From Rapana venosa (Eukaryota; Mollusca; Gastropoda; Neogastropoda; Muricidae): a DNA stretch of 64,000 nt. Below are positions 36,346 to 47,371 of this stretch, in pieces. Made by a program: the position numbers and the translations under genes. Every line of letters begins with the position of its first letter. Positions within the stretch are counted from its first letter, which is position 1. Under the pieces are notes generated by a model. The model had not been told where the DNA came from and made no database searches. It saw only the letters and a list, made by a program, of their open reading frames with translations. The DNA is taken from assembly GCA_028751875.1 (NCBI GenBank), contig CM054167.1, forward strand, positions 16,915,301 to 16,979,300, given 5' to 3'.

Positions 36346-36623
36346 CCTCCACCCTCTCCCTGTCCTAACTTGCGAGCCTAATTAAATAGAAACAAAGCCA
36401 GTAGAACTTTTAAACTAAAAACTTCTTTTACGCAGGGGGCAAGAGGAACAGACGATTTACAGGGCCTTTGAAAGTCAATGCAGCGCAGTGACAGACAGCA
36501 GCAGACAGCAAAGAGCCACTGGCTGGTGGGCATTAGGTGTGGATGCATTTTGCAGGCAGGGCCCTGGGCAGCAGGGCAGATTGATGAGCAGCAAACTGAC
36601 CTCTGCCACTTCTCCTTGTCCAG

Positions 36624-37054
36624 CCTGACGTGACATCACGTGGGTGTGGACATCGGTAGCCTGGTTGGTCAGCCTGGTCTGCCTGTCTGTCTGCCTGTCT
36701 GTCTGCCTGTCTGTCTGTCTCTGTATCTGACTGTGTCTGACGTTACATCATGTAGGTGTGGATATTGGTGGACTTGTCAGCCTGGTCTGTCTGTCTGTCT
36801 GTCTGTCTGCTGTCTGTCTGTCTCTGTATCTGACTGTCTCTGACGTTACATCACGTGGGTGTGGATATTGGTAGCCTGGTTGGTCAGCCTGGTCTGTCTG
36901 TCTGTCTGTCTCTCTGTCTGCCTGCCTGTCTGTTTGCTGTCTGTCTGTCTGTCTGTCCGTCTGCCTGTCTGTCTGTCTGTCTGTCTGTCTCTGTATCTGA
37001 CTGTGTCCGACGTTACATCATGTGGGTGTGGATATCGGTGGACTTGTCAGCCTC

Positions 37055-37090
<36 letters not shown>

Positions 37091-37470
37091 GCCTGTCTGT
37101 CTGTCTGTCTGTCTCTGACTGTCTCTGATGTTACATCACGTGGGTGTGGATATTGTTAGACTGGTCTGCTGGTCTTTCTGTCTGCCTGCCTGCCTGTCTG
37201 TCTGTCTGTCTCTGTGTCTGACTGTGTCTGACGTTACATCACGTGGGTGTGGATATTGGTGGACTTGTCAGCCTGGACTGTCTGTCTGCTGTTTGTCTGT
37301 CTCTGTATCTGACTGTCTCTGACGTTACATCACGTGGGTGTGATATCGGTATACTGGTCTGCCTGGTCTTTCTGTCTGCGCGCCTGTCTGTCTGTCTGTC
37401 TCTGTATCTGACTGTCTCTGACGTGACATCACGTGGGTGTGGATATCGGTAGCCTGGTCAGTCATGCCTG
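36624..37470 (+). repeat. Tandem array of ~90-165 bp units, eight copies, each with CRE-like and E-box motifs
   Basis: Each unit starts TCTGACGTTACATCACGTGG, then GTGTGGATATYGGTRG and a CAGCCTGGTCTG junction, followed by a CTGT run of variable length and CTGTATCTGACTGT. Starts lie near 36628, 36736, 36840, 37007, 37125, 37227, 37318 and 37419. Length variation lies almost wholly in the CTGT run. Most copies hold TGACGT and CACGTG 6 bases apart. Confidence 0.9.
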
Positions 37471-38270
37471 CTAGCAAAACAATGCTGAAGGTCATTCCTC
37501 TTAAGAAACCCAAATACGTAATTATACATCCCTCATAGTTATATCATGACCATAGGCTGTAGGAATTATCGTAGAAAAGGCTGGATTTGTGCAGTAATAA
37601 GCAACACAAATACAACTTTTCCTCAATCTGAGATGTTTATATTATGCTTTATATTTTCGATAAGCACTTTTTGCATTAACTGAAAACCTTTAGTGTCTTT
37701 GGTAATTTTAAAAAGGCATTTGAGGGTGTGTGCTGTGAGTTTCACAGGTCTATACAAAGAAGTATATAATTAGACAACATGGGCCAGAGCATGAATTATT
37801 CACTGTCATCACAATGACACACCTAAATACATGGTAAGAGCAACAGCACACTTAATGGTAACATTGCACACCACTATCAGATTACATACCACACATTAAA
37901 CGGTCTGTAAAAGGGTGTTTCCATACTTCCATAGGTGTACACCAAGGTAGGCCTTCTGTCACCCATACTTTACAAAAGCATTGTTGAAGAGCATGATAAA
38001 TCACGCCCTTTCAAGGGATTTAGGACCCAGTGTTAGAGGAGGCTGTACAATCCAGAACAATACCATGTCAACCTCTTTAAAGTTTCTTTTGTGAGATATG
38101 TTTCTGCTTTATCTTGGACAATAGTGGTTGTCCCTTGTTTTGAGCTTGTTAGGTCTTTCACAAGCTGGAAAGCTTTTTTGCTGTTGTTATTCTGCAGGTT
38201 TTCTTCAAAACCTTGGCATTGTTATTCAATCCATGTCTCCCTTGCCTTTGTCATGCCTTTGGAGTGGAGT
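37471..38270. other. Unassigned AT-rich sequence
   Basis: About 800 bp with no recognised repeat and only short chance frames. Confidence 0.4.
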
Positions 38271-38271
38271 G

Positions 38272-38370
38272 GACCAGATCAAAATGGAACGGAGTGGAGT
38301 GGAGTGGATTGGGTGGATTGGGGTGGATTGGGGTGGATTGGAGTGGACTGGAGTGGACTGGAGTGGAGTA
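38272..38370. repeat. (GGAGTGGATT)n decamer-like array
   Basis: GGAGT, GGATT and GGACT pentamers combine into roughly ten 10-bp units. Confidence 0.9.
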
Positions 38371-39287
38371 GGGTATAATTTTCACGACCTTCAGTATCAC
38401 TTTAAAAAGCCAAACTGCCAGCCTTTCAATCCTTTGGTTACTATATGCATGCCTTTCTGTATGTATTTGTTTTGTTTCTTTGTATCTTATAATGTTATCT
38501 TCTGCATATATGTTGGCGTGATGTGTTACAATTGTGTGCTTTTTTGCAGATACACAAGCGTACCCGGTGCAAATACATACTTTTCTGTGCTTATTTCTCT
38601 TGTCACTTTTACCCATTTGATTGAAATAAATGGAGAAAGATAAGAAACTACAAAACAGATTATTTCCAGACTAAATTTCCCAAGGCAAGAGATAACATTC
38701 TCACGTAAATGCAAACACGTTATTCTTTTCAAGAATAAATTTCACAAAGCGGGAAATAAAATGTTATTATTCTAACATATGCAAATACGTGCATTGAAAA
38801 AAAAGTTCTTAAACTTAAAAGAACTTTGAAATATGGAGAGGATCTATACATAACCTTGTTAAAGCCGTCTGCAAATTCATGAGAAGGAACAAATCATTGA
38901 AATGACATCAGCAGGAAGGTTGCTTAATAGGGAAAAAACATAAAAAAACAACAGTTCCACAATTATATGAACAATGAAACAAGCAAACGAATGTTAAGTA
39001 TAATTTAAGGATGGAGCATGTTTTGCCATTCTTTAAATAATTGCTGGTTTGTTTGTTTGTTTTGTCTGTTTACCACAATAATATGAACAATTAAACAAAC
39101 AAACAAAAAGCAACATATTTTAAGTGTGAAATGAGGATGGAGTATGTTTTCCTGTTGTTTAAATGATGATTTGTTTGCTGTTTGTTTGTTTGGTTGGTTG
39201 GTTTGCTGGTTGTTTGTTTGCTGTTTGTTTTTTTTTTTACGGGTGTCTTGGTCTATGTGTGTTTTCTTTTCACTGGAGGTAGTCAGC
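38371..39287. other. Unassigned, with (GTTT)n tract
   Basis: AT-rich. GTTTGTTT runs at 39045-39072 and 39168-39235. A short inverted AAACAAAC run sits at 39093-39106, so hairpins are possible. No element recognised. Confidence 0.45.
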
Positions 39288-39945
39288 TAAAATTTACATG
39301 AACGGCCAACAACTGGAGGAGGTAGACGCTTTTAAATACCTCGGCGCTACACTCACAAAGGACGGGCGATCGACGACAGAAATCAAAGTCAGAATAGCCA
39401 TGGCAACATCTTCCATGACAAAACTCACCACCATATGGAAAAGTAAAGAGATCAGTTTCCCAATCAAACTAAAGCTCTACAAAGCCCTAATTCAGTCGAT
39501 CCTGCTGTACGGAAGTGAAACCTGGACATTGACTGCTGAAACAGCAAAGCGAATCCAGTCATTCGAAACAAAATGCCATAGAAAACTACTGGGCATATCC
39601 TGGAGAGAACGAAAGACCAATGAATTTGTCAAGAGTCAAATAACACGGCTGGCAGGTCTACAGGAACCCTTCTCACCATCGTCAAGAAGAAAAGCTGACA
39701 TGGTTCGGCCACGTCACCCGCCACAACACTCTGCCCAAAACAGTACTGCAGGGAACACTCGAAGGTGGCAGAAGGAGGGGAAGACAGAACAAGTCATGGA
39801 TGGACAACATCAGAGAATGGACCAGGATGAATGACTCGGCACTACTGCGCAGAGCCGAGGACCGAGATGGATGGAGGAGGCTTACCACAGCATCGTCTTT
39901 CATGTCTCCCCCACGACCGCCAAGGTCACGGGTCTGATGATGATG
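39288..39945 (+). mobile_element. 5'-truncated RTE-like LINE with intact 3' end and (TGA)n tail
   Basis: The frame from 39298 encodes the post-palm part of the reverse transcriptase ORF: EVDAFKYLGATLTKDGRST, then KLKLYKALIQSILLYGSETW, then KCHRKLLGISWRERKTNEF. Two single-base losses near 39672 and 39693 shift the frame. The rest lies in another frame (TWFGHVTR, GGRRRGRQNKSWMDNIREW, PPRPPRSRV), ending in a stop overlapping a TGATGATGATGATGA tail, typical of RTE elements. Upstream of about 39288 the homology stops abruptly, so only about the last 215 codons remain. This is the youngest-looking LINE in the window. Confidence 0.85.
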
Positions 39946-39960
39946 ATGAGTCGGTTGTAG

Positions 39961-40254
39961 GGACGGGATAGCTCAGTAGTCAGAGCTCTCGCTTTCTCCA
40001 AGCCAAGGTTAACATCATCGAGCATGATCACCGAGTGGATGGGTGACCATTTGCGTGGCTTGGCTTCAGCACAGTCCCCCTGTTCACCCAGCTGTAAATG
40101 GGTTCCTGACATCTCTAGGGTCAGGGAAGGTAAATCAGCGAGGGAGAGGAGATGGGCGCCGCCCTCAATATGCTGGTCACTGGAGAAGGGGATGTGTCTG
40201 TTGCCTTGATCCTCTACGACCACATAGGTTATCGGACACCTTTACCTTTACCTT
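39961..40254 (+). mobile_element. SINE-A copy 3
   Basis: Begins GGACGGGATAGCTCAGTAGT only 15 bp after the LINE tail. The 5S-like part is CAAGGTTAACATCATCGAGC, then GAGTGGATGGGTGACC. Ends GACACCTTTACCTTTACC. Confidence 0.92.
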
Positions 40255-40304
40255 CTAGATCGATGTAGGAGGTTGAATGTAGACACATTTGACATGTAAC
40301 TTGT

Positions 40305-40336
<32 letters not shown>

Positions 40337-40689
40337 TTGGTGGTGGTGTTGTGCGTTCCCCAGCCTAACACTCTGAAAGTCACCCCGAGTATGCAATCTG
40401 ACTCACTCATGTCATTTAGGAGTCACTGTGACATTGAAAGGACATACAGCCTGAACGATTTTATTTGCAGGTATGACTTATCAAGTACCTTGAGGCATAG
40501 GCAGCCTTGCTCCGACTTCAGATCATCTAAAGGAGAATTCTGGTTACTGTGTTATTAAGCTTAACATGGCTGAAGACAATATCAACATAACCTTTGACAT
40601 AATAACATTTTTAACTTGTTCTTCGACACTTAGCTTACATCATTAACTGGCACAAACTTTTCCTTGTTAGTTGTTGCTGTTGTTGTTGT
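40255..40689. other. Unassigned with TTG/CTG triplets
   Basis: TGCTGTTGCTGCTGTTGTTG at about 40302-40348. An open frame at 40289-40558 (+) follows the triplets with mixed composition and no recognised domain. Confidence 0.35.
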
Positions 40690-41128
40690 CATTGTTGTTG
40701 TTGTTGTTGTTCCTCGCCTAGAGCTCCGAGGTTCACTAATGGTGACATTTTTTTAATAATGCAACAGTCTCCAGCCCCCACCCCCACCACCACCACTGAG
40801 GTAGCGGCATTCTGACTTCGGGAAATGTGTCTAAATACGATACTTGTGCGTGTGCTGGGTGTTTGGTGTCATCCGCTCCTACCAGCACACAATGACCTAC
40901 TGTTCCAAAAAGAGGAATTGGATTTTAACGTGTGTGTGCAAGGCGTTCTGCGTGCGTTGGCAAACGGGGCCTCGGTTTTTTAGTCTCATCCGTAGGACTT
41001 TGATATTCAGTTCGATTTTTTCCTCAAGCTGGGAAGAAAGGGCGAGGCTGGGAATCGAAACCCAGAACCTCACGGCTTACTTGTTGGTAGGTAAAAGTCT
41101 TAACCATCCTGCCACCTTTCCTTCTTCA
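40690..41128 (-). mobile_element. Mosaic SINE: tRNA-headed B-like body with G tail module
   Basis: The minus-strand head at the right has B box GGGTTTCGATTCCC and the A-box region around 41095-41125. The body has GTTTTTTAGTCTCATCCG and ACACAATGACCTACTGTTCC. It continues into the G module at 40850-40690 (GAAGTCAGAATGCCGC; CACCATTAGTGAACCTCGG). Poly-C and CACCAC expansions sit near 40775. Confidence 0.65.
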
Positions 41129-41249
41129 AGCTTCGTTTTGAAAGTGGTGGGGTCACGGGTCAGAGTCATGGTGGTACCTGGTGGAGTCAACTTCATGATT
41201 TCTTTAAAACTCAATGTTAGACATGTTCGTAGATATGTAGGACAGCCAT

Positions 41250-41482
41250 TATTGTATTCCATTTGAATGTATTTGCATAAGTTGAGATTTGCATCTATGT
41301 AATTATATGCATGATTGTATTCCGTTTGAATGTGCGTGCATAAGTTAAGATTTTGCATAGATATGTATGAATAATTCTATTTTTTTGACTGCGCATACAT
41401 AAGTTGAGATTTTGCAGGGACATATGCATAATTGTGTCCAATTTGAACATGCATGCATCAGTTGAGATTTGCACGTTAAAAG
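41250..41482. repeat. ~60-bp minisatellite, four diverged units
   Basis: Each unit has ATTGTATTCCATTTGAATG, GCATAAGTTGAGATTTGC and an ATATGCAT-like end. Units begin near 41250, 41313, 41373 and 41431. Confidence 0.75.
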
Positions 41483-41562
41483 ATTCCATAAACAGTGCCA
41501 GCAGTTGGTAGGTTGTTTCAAAGACGAACATACCCAGCATGTCCTGATATCTTGCCACGGGA

Positions 41563-41564
<2 letters not shown>

Positions 41565-41656
<92 letters not shown>
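41565..41656. repeat. (TA)n followed by (GA)n
   Basis: TA to about 41624, then GA to 41655. Confidence 0.95.
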
Positions 41657-41659
<3 letters not shown>

Positions 41660-41832
41660 TACATCTCCAGGTTGTATGATCATTTAGATAAATGGTATGT
41701 AACAAAACACTCACACAAACCTTTCTCACCTTAAGATAAAGCTATTAGTAGCAAACGAACTAAGAAATAGCCTGCAAAAGAACATCCGCATACACAAATT
41801 ATGTCAAACAATTAAGGCAAAACAAATGTAAC

Positions 41833-41877
41833 AGAGAGAGAGAGAGTGTGAGAGAGAGATAGTTGTGTAAAGGGTGT

Positions 41878-41962
<85 letters not shown>
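41833..41962. repeat. (GA)n and (TG)n microsatellites
   Basis: GA at 41836-41865, then about 80 bp of GT at 41874-41956. Confidence 0.95.
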
Positions 41963-41963
<1 letters not shown>

Positions 41964-42339
41964 TATCTGTGTGTAACTCCCGCACAACCACAAGTATATA
42001 AGTTTGCATGAACACCATCATCAACAACAACAACGTCAAAAGTTCATAATTCACAAAGGTCTCTTAGTACAAATCCGTTCATATTTACACTTGCATCCAA
42101 CCTCCAGTCTCTAATATAATATAATCAAATATAGTTTTTTTTAAGCTAGTTTTTTTCTGAAGCTGTGGATCTTAGCGACCTGGTTTCCTGAGAAGACATC
42201 AGGATTCTTATTGGATGATGAAGTGCGGTCTTATGCGTCTTTGTCAGCACCAATTTTTTGTGTGGTCTCAAATTTAATCAAGTCCTGTCTCCCATGGGGA
42301 GAATGTTTTGTTATAGTGCAGTGCCTCCCAGTTAGCAAA
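41963..42339. other. Unassigned intergenic sequence
   Basis: AT-rich, no repeat or gene recognised. Confidence 0.4.
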
Positions 42340-42425
42340 TGGATGGGGGCGGGGACGGGGGGGGGGGGGGGGGTGAGAGCGGAAGGTGTCGAGGTGGGGG
42401 GAGGGGGAAGGGGTATGATGGTAGT
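42340..42425. repeat. G-rich tract, candidate G-quadruplex
   Basis: GGGGGCGGGGACGGGGG runs on to a poly-G stretch of about 17, then GGGGGGAGGGGGAAGGGG. Several overlapping four-run patterns on the plus strand. Confidence 0.8.
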
Positions 42426-42773
42426 GGTAGCTTGGTGGATGGAGCATCTACAAGATGTGTTGGTAAAGGTCTGAGTTTGAATCTCACAAATGACGCTGTC
42501 GCTTGTGTTGAGGAAGAGTTCGGTGTTTGTTTGTTTTGTTTGCTATGTCGTCTTTTTTTTTGTTTGGTTTGGTCTGATTGTCTAAGCTTGCACAGATTCT
42601 GAATATGTTTATTGCAGCTATTTTGCATCAGGTAGTGTGTAAACGCACACATTATATTTGTGTGTACATGTTTACCTAATAGCCTACAAGAAGATACAAG
42701 GACATTTGCATGAAAAATAGACAGGGGGAGGCTTTTAACATACTGATAAGGACAGTTACATAACGAAAAGAGT
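42426..42773. other. Unassigned intergenic sequence
   Basis: Contains a GTTTGTTTTG tract. No element recognised. Ends at the partial SINE-A. Confidence 0.4.
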
Positions 42774-42892
42774 TAAAGAAGCGAGGGAGAAGAGACAGGC
42801 TCCACCCTCAATATGCTGGCCCCTGGAGAAGCTGAGGTCTCTGACACATCGCTCGCCAACACCTACATAGGTTATGGGAACACCCTTTACCC
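42774..42892 (+). mobile_element. SINE-A copy 4, 3' part only
   Basis: Starts abruptly inside the body (AAGAAGCGAGGGAGAAGAGA) and keeps CTCAATATGCTGGCCCCTGG and ACATAGGTTATGGG, ending CCCTTTACC. The 5S/tRNA head is absent, consistent with 5' truncation. Confidence 0.85.
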
Positions 42893-43689
42893 CCCTTCCT
42901 CCCCCGTTTTATTAAAATGTATTTGCAAGACACTCTCCAATCTCTATCATTCCTCTAGAATGATACAATCTTATCTAGACTGCATTTTTTGCTTTGTTTG
43001 TTTGTTTTGTTTGCATGTTTGCTTTGATTTTCTGAGCTCCGAGAGGAGATGAACATGTTTATCTTAATTAAACCAGCTGTTTGGTGAGTGTGTGGCGCTG
43101 GTGTCTGCTGGATCGATTCATATTTTCTATAATTATTATTGGTTGTAAGTGTCTTGTTTCTACAACAACCCACCCCCCACTTTTTATATTGTAATGACTG
43201 GTTAGAAGTTGAATTTTGTTAGGGGTGGGGGGGGGGGGGTGTTGTTGTTGTTGTTGTTGTTGCTGTTGTTGTTTTGGTTTTGGTTTTGATTTTGTTTTGT
43301 TGAGTTTAACTGCTTTTCTGTTTCTTTGTTTTTTAACTGGAAAGAATAGTGCACATTCCGAACAGTGTCGTGACTTGGACTTCTCAATGCTCAGAAAGGT
43401 GTGCTAATTTATCAGTCACTAGTTTTAACACACACACCCCCCTCCCCGCCAAAAAAAGTTTAAAAAATGCTGAAATATTCGCAACTTGACGATGCAAAAT
43501 CGTTGGGGAGGTAGATAAAATTAACTACAGTTCTTCATCACCCAGTTAATGTGCTCTTTGTTTTGCCATAATGTTTACTGTTTCCGCTGCCTCCGTTTAT
43601 TGTTCTCCTCATAAACAAGTAGATGTCTTGCCTTGATTATAGGCGTGCGACCAGAGACAACAAGAAATACAGACAGGTGCACATACACG
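42893..43689. other. Unassigned, with poly-G and (TTG)n at 43223-43290
   Basis: A G run of about 15 precedes TTG triplets. The remainder is AT-rich and unassigned. Confidence 0.5.
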
Positions 43690-43932
43690 CTCGCGCACAC
43701 ACACACACACAACACACACACACATGTGCATACATATAATAATGCACAACACACACACATGTATACACTCACAATCACACACTCACAGACACACACAAAA
43801 ACGCCCACGCACACACGAACGCACGCACACATACACGCACGCATACATACACACACACGCATACACACGCACACACACGCACACACATGCACACACACAC
43901 GCACACACACACACACACACAGATACACACAC
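43690..43932. repeat. (CA)n microsatellite with CGCA interruptions
   Basis: Degenerate CA over about 240 bp. The ends are purer than the middle. Confidence 0.95.
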
Positions 43933-44029
43933 CCTTCACATTAATATTTAAACATTTTGGAAAGCGCTGTTTTGCTGGTTCTGGTGCTAAAGGCTAGAAA
44001 AAAGACACACACACAGCGTTTGGCGTGTG

Positions 44030-44178
44030 TCAATGCCGTTGTACATCTCCGAAGTCGGAATGCAGCTTCCGAAATGGTGTGTGGGGCAGGGAGGGGGGGG
44101 GGGTGCAGGGAGGTGGGAGGTGTCCATATACGCTTAAGTCTCACCATTGGTGAGCCTTGCAGTTCTATCCGATAAATG
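44030..44178 (+). mobile_element. G tail module
   Basis: TCCGAAGTCGGAATGCAGCT, then a poly-G expansion near 44085, then AAGTCTCACCATTGGTGAGC. No body upstream. Confidence 0.5.
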
Positions 44179-44260
44179 AACAGAAAATCTATTACCAACA
44201 AATGAACAACGATTACCAACAAAATAACAACGTTTGTACATGCCTTTCTTTATTTTGTTA

Positions 44261-44593
44261 TATCGAGGATTATGGAATAAGCTCTTATGTATGTGCTTGT
44301 TTACACCCAGTCCCCGTGTGGTTGCGGTTTTTGTAAAGTCTGTCATTTGTTCCCACCGGCACACAATGACCTACTCTTACGAAAAGTGGAACAGGATTTA
44401 ACGTGTGCGCAAGATGTTCTGCGCGCGTTTGCACACGGGACCTCGGTTTATAGTCTCATCCGAAGGACTTTTGGGGAGAGTGGAGTCTGCACTGATGTTA
44501 ACTCCAGAGGAAAATATCCCCTTGAACGGGAATCGAACCCGGGTCGTCAGATTGCGACCGCAATGTTCTAACCACTAGGCTATCTCGTCCCCG
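44261..44593 (-). mobile_element. SINE-B copy 6, complete
   Basis: The best B copy on the minus strand. It has TATCGAGGATTATGGAATAA (3' end), GACCTCGGTTTATAGTCTC, CCGAAGGACTTTTGGGGAG, CGGGAATCGAACCCGGG (B box) and TTCTAACCACTAGGCTATCT (A box). Confidence 0.93.
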
Positions 44594-45267
44594 TCTCAAA
44601 CAAAGAGAGACTGATAAAAAAACAAAAATATAAACAACAATCCACAAACAAATAAATGAATAAACAAACAAACAAAATACAAGGACTGTTTCAATGTTGA
44701 TGAAGACACTTGTGTTATCAGCATGCTAAGATTTGTTCAGTGCATTGTGTAGTATGCAGAATATACCCCCACAATTATAGCAACAGAAATACTGGTGCTC
44801 ATGTGACACTACCCCTAAACAACAGATTTTCAGGTCGAATTCCGTTCAGATCCTGACATGCAGACGCGTGGAAGGTTTCCAGATTTGGTTCTCCTGAAGT
44901 CGAAAGTGCAAGGCTGGACTTTCTGGGACAACTGATGGACTTGATAATTATGGAAACGCATTCTGCCTTGTCAATTTATACGTAGATCGGCCTTTAGTGT
45001 GACAACAATTTGTAGCTCACAACACACTGACGTGACACAGATTTCTAGTCCGTTTCTGAGTGTTAATATGACTCAGGAAAGAGTCGTAGAGTAAAATGAA
45101 AGGGCTACCCAAAACAACAAGGGACACAATCTTTAAACCATAGTAACATGCAATACAGATAACTCTCAATTCAAGGTCAATTTAGGTAAGTTTAGCAAGC
45201 TCCCCTCGCCACAGGCCAGTACATTTGGCCTTACTTTTTGAATGCACATGGATGCAAAAAGTTATGT
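44594..45267. other. Unassigned single-copy-looking sequence
   Basis: AAC/AAT-rich at the left, then balanced. Several short frames, none convincing. Confidence 0.4.
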
Positions 45268-45270
45268 TCA

Positions 45271-45555
45271 AAAGGTAAAGATGTTCCTAGAACCTATTCA
45301 GTCGTTGGTATCGAGGTATCAGATACCTCAGCTTCTCTCGGGGCTAGCATGTTGAGAGCAGCGCCCATCTCCTCTCCCTCGCTGCTTTACCTTTCCTGAC
45401 CCTGAAGAGAGCGTGTGCCCTTATATGGTTGGGAGAACTGGGGAACTACAGAAGCCAAGGTGCGCAAACGGTCTCCAAGAGGTAACCACGCTCAACGCTG
45501 CTCAACCGTAGTTTGGGGAGAGCGAGTGATCTTACCACTGAGCTATCCACCCCCT
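45271..45555 (-). mobile_element. SINE-A copy 5
   Basis: Minus strand. Left end AAAGGTAAAG (3' tail). It has CGCCCATCTCCTCTCCCTCG and CCTGACCCTGAAGAGAG. The 5S-like region is GCGCAAACGGTCTCCAAG, then AACCACGCTCAACGCTGC. The A box is CTTACCACTGAGCTATCC. Confidence 0.9.
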
Positions 45556-45767
45556 ATCTTTTACCAGGTCACTCACAAAGAATGCTCTACATAAGTTATA
45601 TGTTGGGATACTTTCCACATTATAAGAAGAAAACAACTCAATTTCAGAATTTGGAATCGTGCTTTTGTTGCTGTTGTTGTTTTATTTAAAACCTATTTTA
45701 AGGTGTGTTTTTTTCTTTTTTACATGAGATCTCTTTATATTTTATGAGAGTTCATTCCGCTTGCCTG

Positions 45768-45947
45768 TCAGTTGCAATTATCTTCAGAAATAGAGAAGGA
45801 ACTTGAGCTGAAGCCAACAGCATCGTATTGTCTGCTTCCACGGTCTCTGTGCTCTCTCTGCCAGGTGAAGCAGTTGTTGACACGCTCCTCTGTCTGCCTG
45901 ATCTCCATCACCTGTCGCGGCTGTCTCAGGGCAGACTGATGGACTTC
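45768..45947 (-). CDS. Candidate terminal exon, unknown protein
   Basis: A minus-strand frame without low complexity runs from a possible AG acceptor (ACAAGCAG, ending at 45948) to a TGA at 45768-45770. It encodes about 59 residues, with EVHQSALRQPRQVMEIRQT, EERVNNCFTWQREHRDRG and SRQYDAVGFSSSSFS in order. An AATAAA lies about 90 bases downstream on the same strand. The mixed charged composition and local GC rise stand out. Against it, the acceptor lacks a pyrimidine tract, a stop lies just upstream, another frame here is also open (75 codons, 45784-46008), and I recognise no family. Confidence 0.3.
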   Translation of the reverse strand, partial: EVHQSALRQPRQVMEIRQTEERVNNCFTWQREHRDRGSRQYDAVGFSSSSFSISEDNCN

Positions 45948-46082
45948 CTGCTTGTGTCAGCCAGACCCTCGCTGATGGCTGTAGTGAGGCAATGACTTCA
46001 AGCTTCAACCGTATGTCACAAGTTAAAACGTAGGCTGATAATTTATATATGGCTGTGAAAAGAAGCTAGTAGTAACAATAAT

Positions 46083-46195
46083 GATAATGACATAAACAAC
46101 AATCACAATGATAATAATAATGATAATGATGATAGGAATTTATGTAGCACTGAATCTTGTAAAGCAAACAAACCAAAAAAGCGCTTGCATTCAAA
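46083..46195 (-). mobile_element. Retroelement 3'-terminal hairpin (AGCGCT type) with (ATA)n tail
   Basis: Minus strand: AAGCGCTTTTTTGG, TTTGCTTTACAAGATTCAG and TGCTACATAAATTCC, then ATCATTATTATTATT. Confidence 0.5.
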
Positions 46196-46309
46196 CCATA
46201 CACGCGCATTCGACAGTCCACAGAGTGAACAGACGTTAAATTGAAGACAACAACAACGAAAACAACAGATAGGATTAAAAAATTATAAAGTCACACACAT
46301 ACACGCACC

Positions 46310-46322
46310 GAGAAGAGAGAGA

Positions 46323-46356
<34 letters not shown>

Positions 46357-46440
46357 AGGAGAGAGGAGAGAGAGAGAGACGAGAGAATCAGAGACAGAGA
46401 GAGCAGAAAGAGAGACAGAAGGAGAGAGACGTAGAGAAGG
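46310..46440. repeat. (GA)n microsatellite
   Basis: GA with AAG and GGAG interruptions. Confidence 0.95.
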
Positions 46441-46735
46441 TGGGAGTGCATTTGAACGTCTAAACAGCGTACATGAAAGAACAGAACAACAACGAGAAGT
46501 AGATGATATAATCTTGAGAGAACTGTCATAACAAGTATGTGTTAGTGTCTCTTTGTCAAGACTTAAAGTACATCCGTTTCACATTAAACCAAGGAATCAG
46601 ATGTACTTTAGATGATTGCCTAACTAAGAATTTTCAAAGTTTCTCAAGGACTGTGCCGTACATCCCTTTCACATTAACCAAGGAATCGACTGTAGAGAGA
46701 TTGGCCAACTAAGGACAACCATGCACAGCTTTAGA
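46441..46735. other. Unassigned, containing a short direct duplication
   Basis: TACATCCSTTTCACATTAA, then CCAAGGAATC occurs at 46569-46600 and again at 46659-46688, each followed by GATTGSC-AACTAAG-like sequence. A 90-bp tandem pair. Confidence 0.5.
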
Positions 46736-46737
46736 CA

Positions 46738-46743
46738 TGACAG

Positions 46744-46776
<33 letters not shown>

Positions 46777-46974
46777 CGAAGAGAGAGAGCGGCAGAAAAA
46801 TCATACTGAGTAGGAAGGCAGTCTTCATAAAACCACAGCCACAACCATCAACGTTCAAGGTTGTTTCCGTGTCCCTTAGAACAAAGCCAGGGATTTTGAA
46901 GAGCTACTACATACATCAAGTGACATTGATAGTGTTCGCAGTGAAGGGTATTTGTTTATTTAATTAATTATTTT
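46738..46974 (+). repeat. Leader of the 46.7/63.1-kb duplication
   Basis: GA tract (46740-46790), then about 175 bp containing AATCATACTGAGTAGGAAGG and GCCAGGGATTTTGAAGAG. Nearly base-for-base identical to 63060-63315. Confidence 0.85.
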
Positions 46975-47296
46975 ATTTCGAGGATAATGGAACAAGCACT
47001 TATGTTCTTTTTTACATCCAGTCCCCGTGTATCTGCGGTTTTGTAACCTTTGTCATCCGTTTCCACCGGCACACAATTGCCTACTCTTCCGAAAAGTTGA
47101 ACGGGTTTTAATGTGTGGGTAAGATGGTCTGAGTGCGTTCGCACACGGAACTTCGATTTATAGTCTCATTTGAAGGACTTTTAGGAGGAGGGAGTATGCG
47201 CCGATGTTAAATCCAGAGGGAACATTCTCTTGAACGAAACAGAACTCGGGTCAGCAGATCACGAGCGCATATCGCTAACCACCAGGTTATCCCGTT
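46975..47296 (-). mobile_element. SINE-B copy 7
   Basis: Minus strand. It has CCGGCACACAATTGCCTACT and ATAGTCTCATTTGAAGGAC. The B-box region AACAGAACTCGGGTC is decayed; the A-box region is CGCTAACCACCAGGTTATCC. Part of the duplicated block. Confidence 0.9.
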
Positions 47297-47371
47297 GCTA
47301 TCGTTATTGTTATTGCGCTAATGATGATCGAGGCGAGAGGATATTTGTTCTGTTCTTTTAGCTTTACCAGT

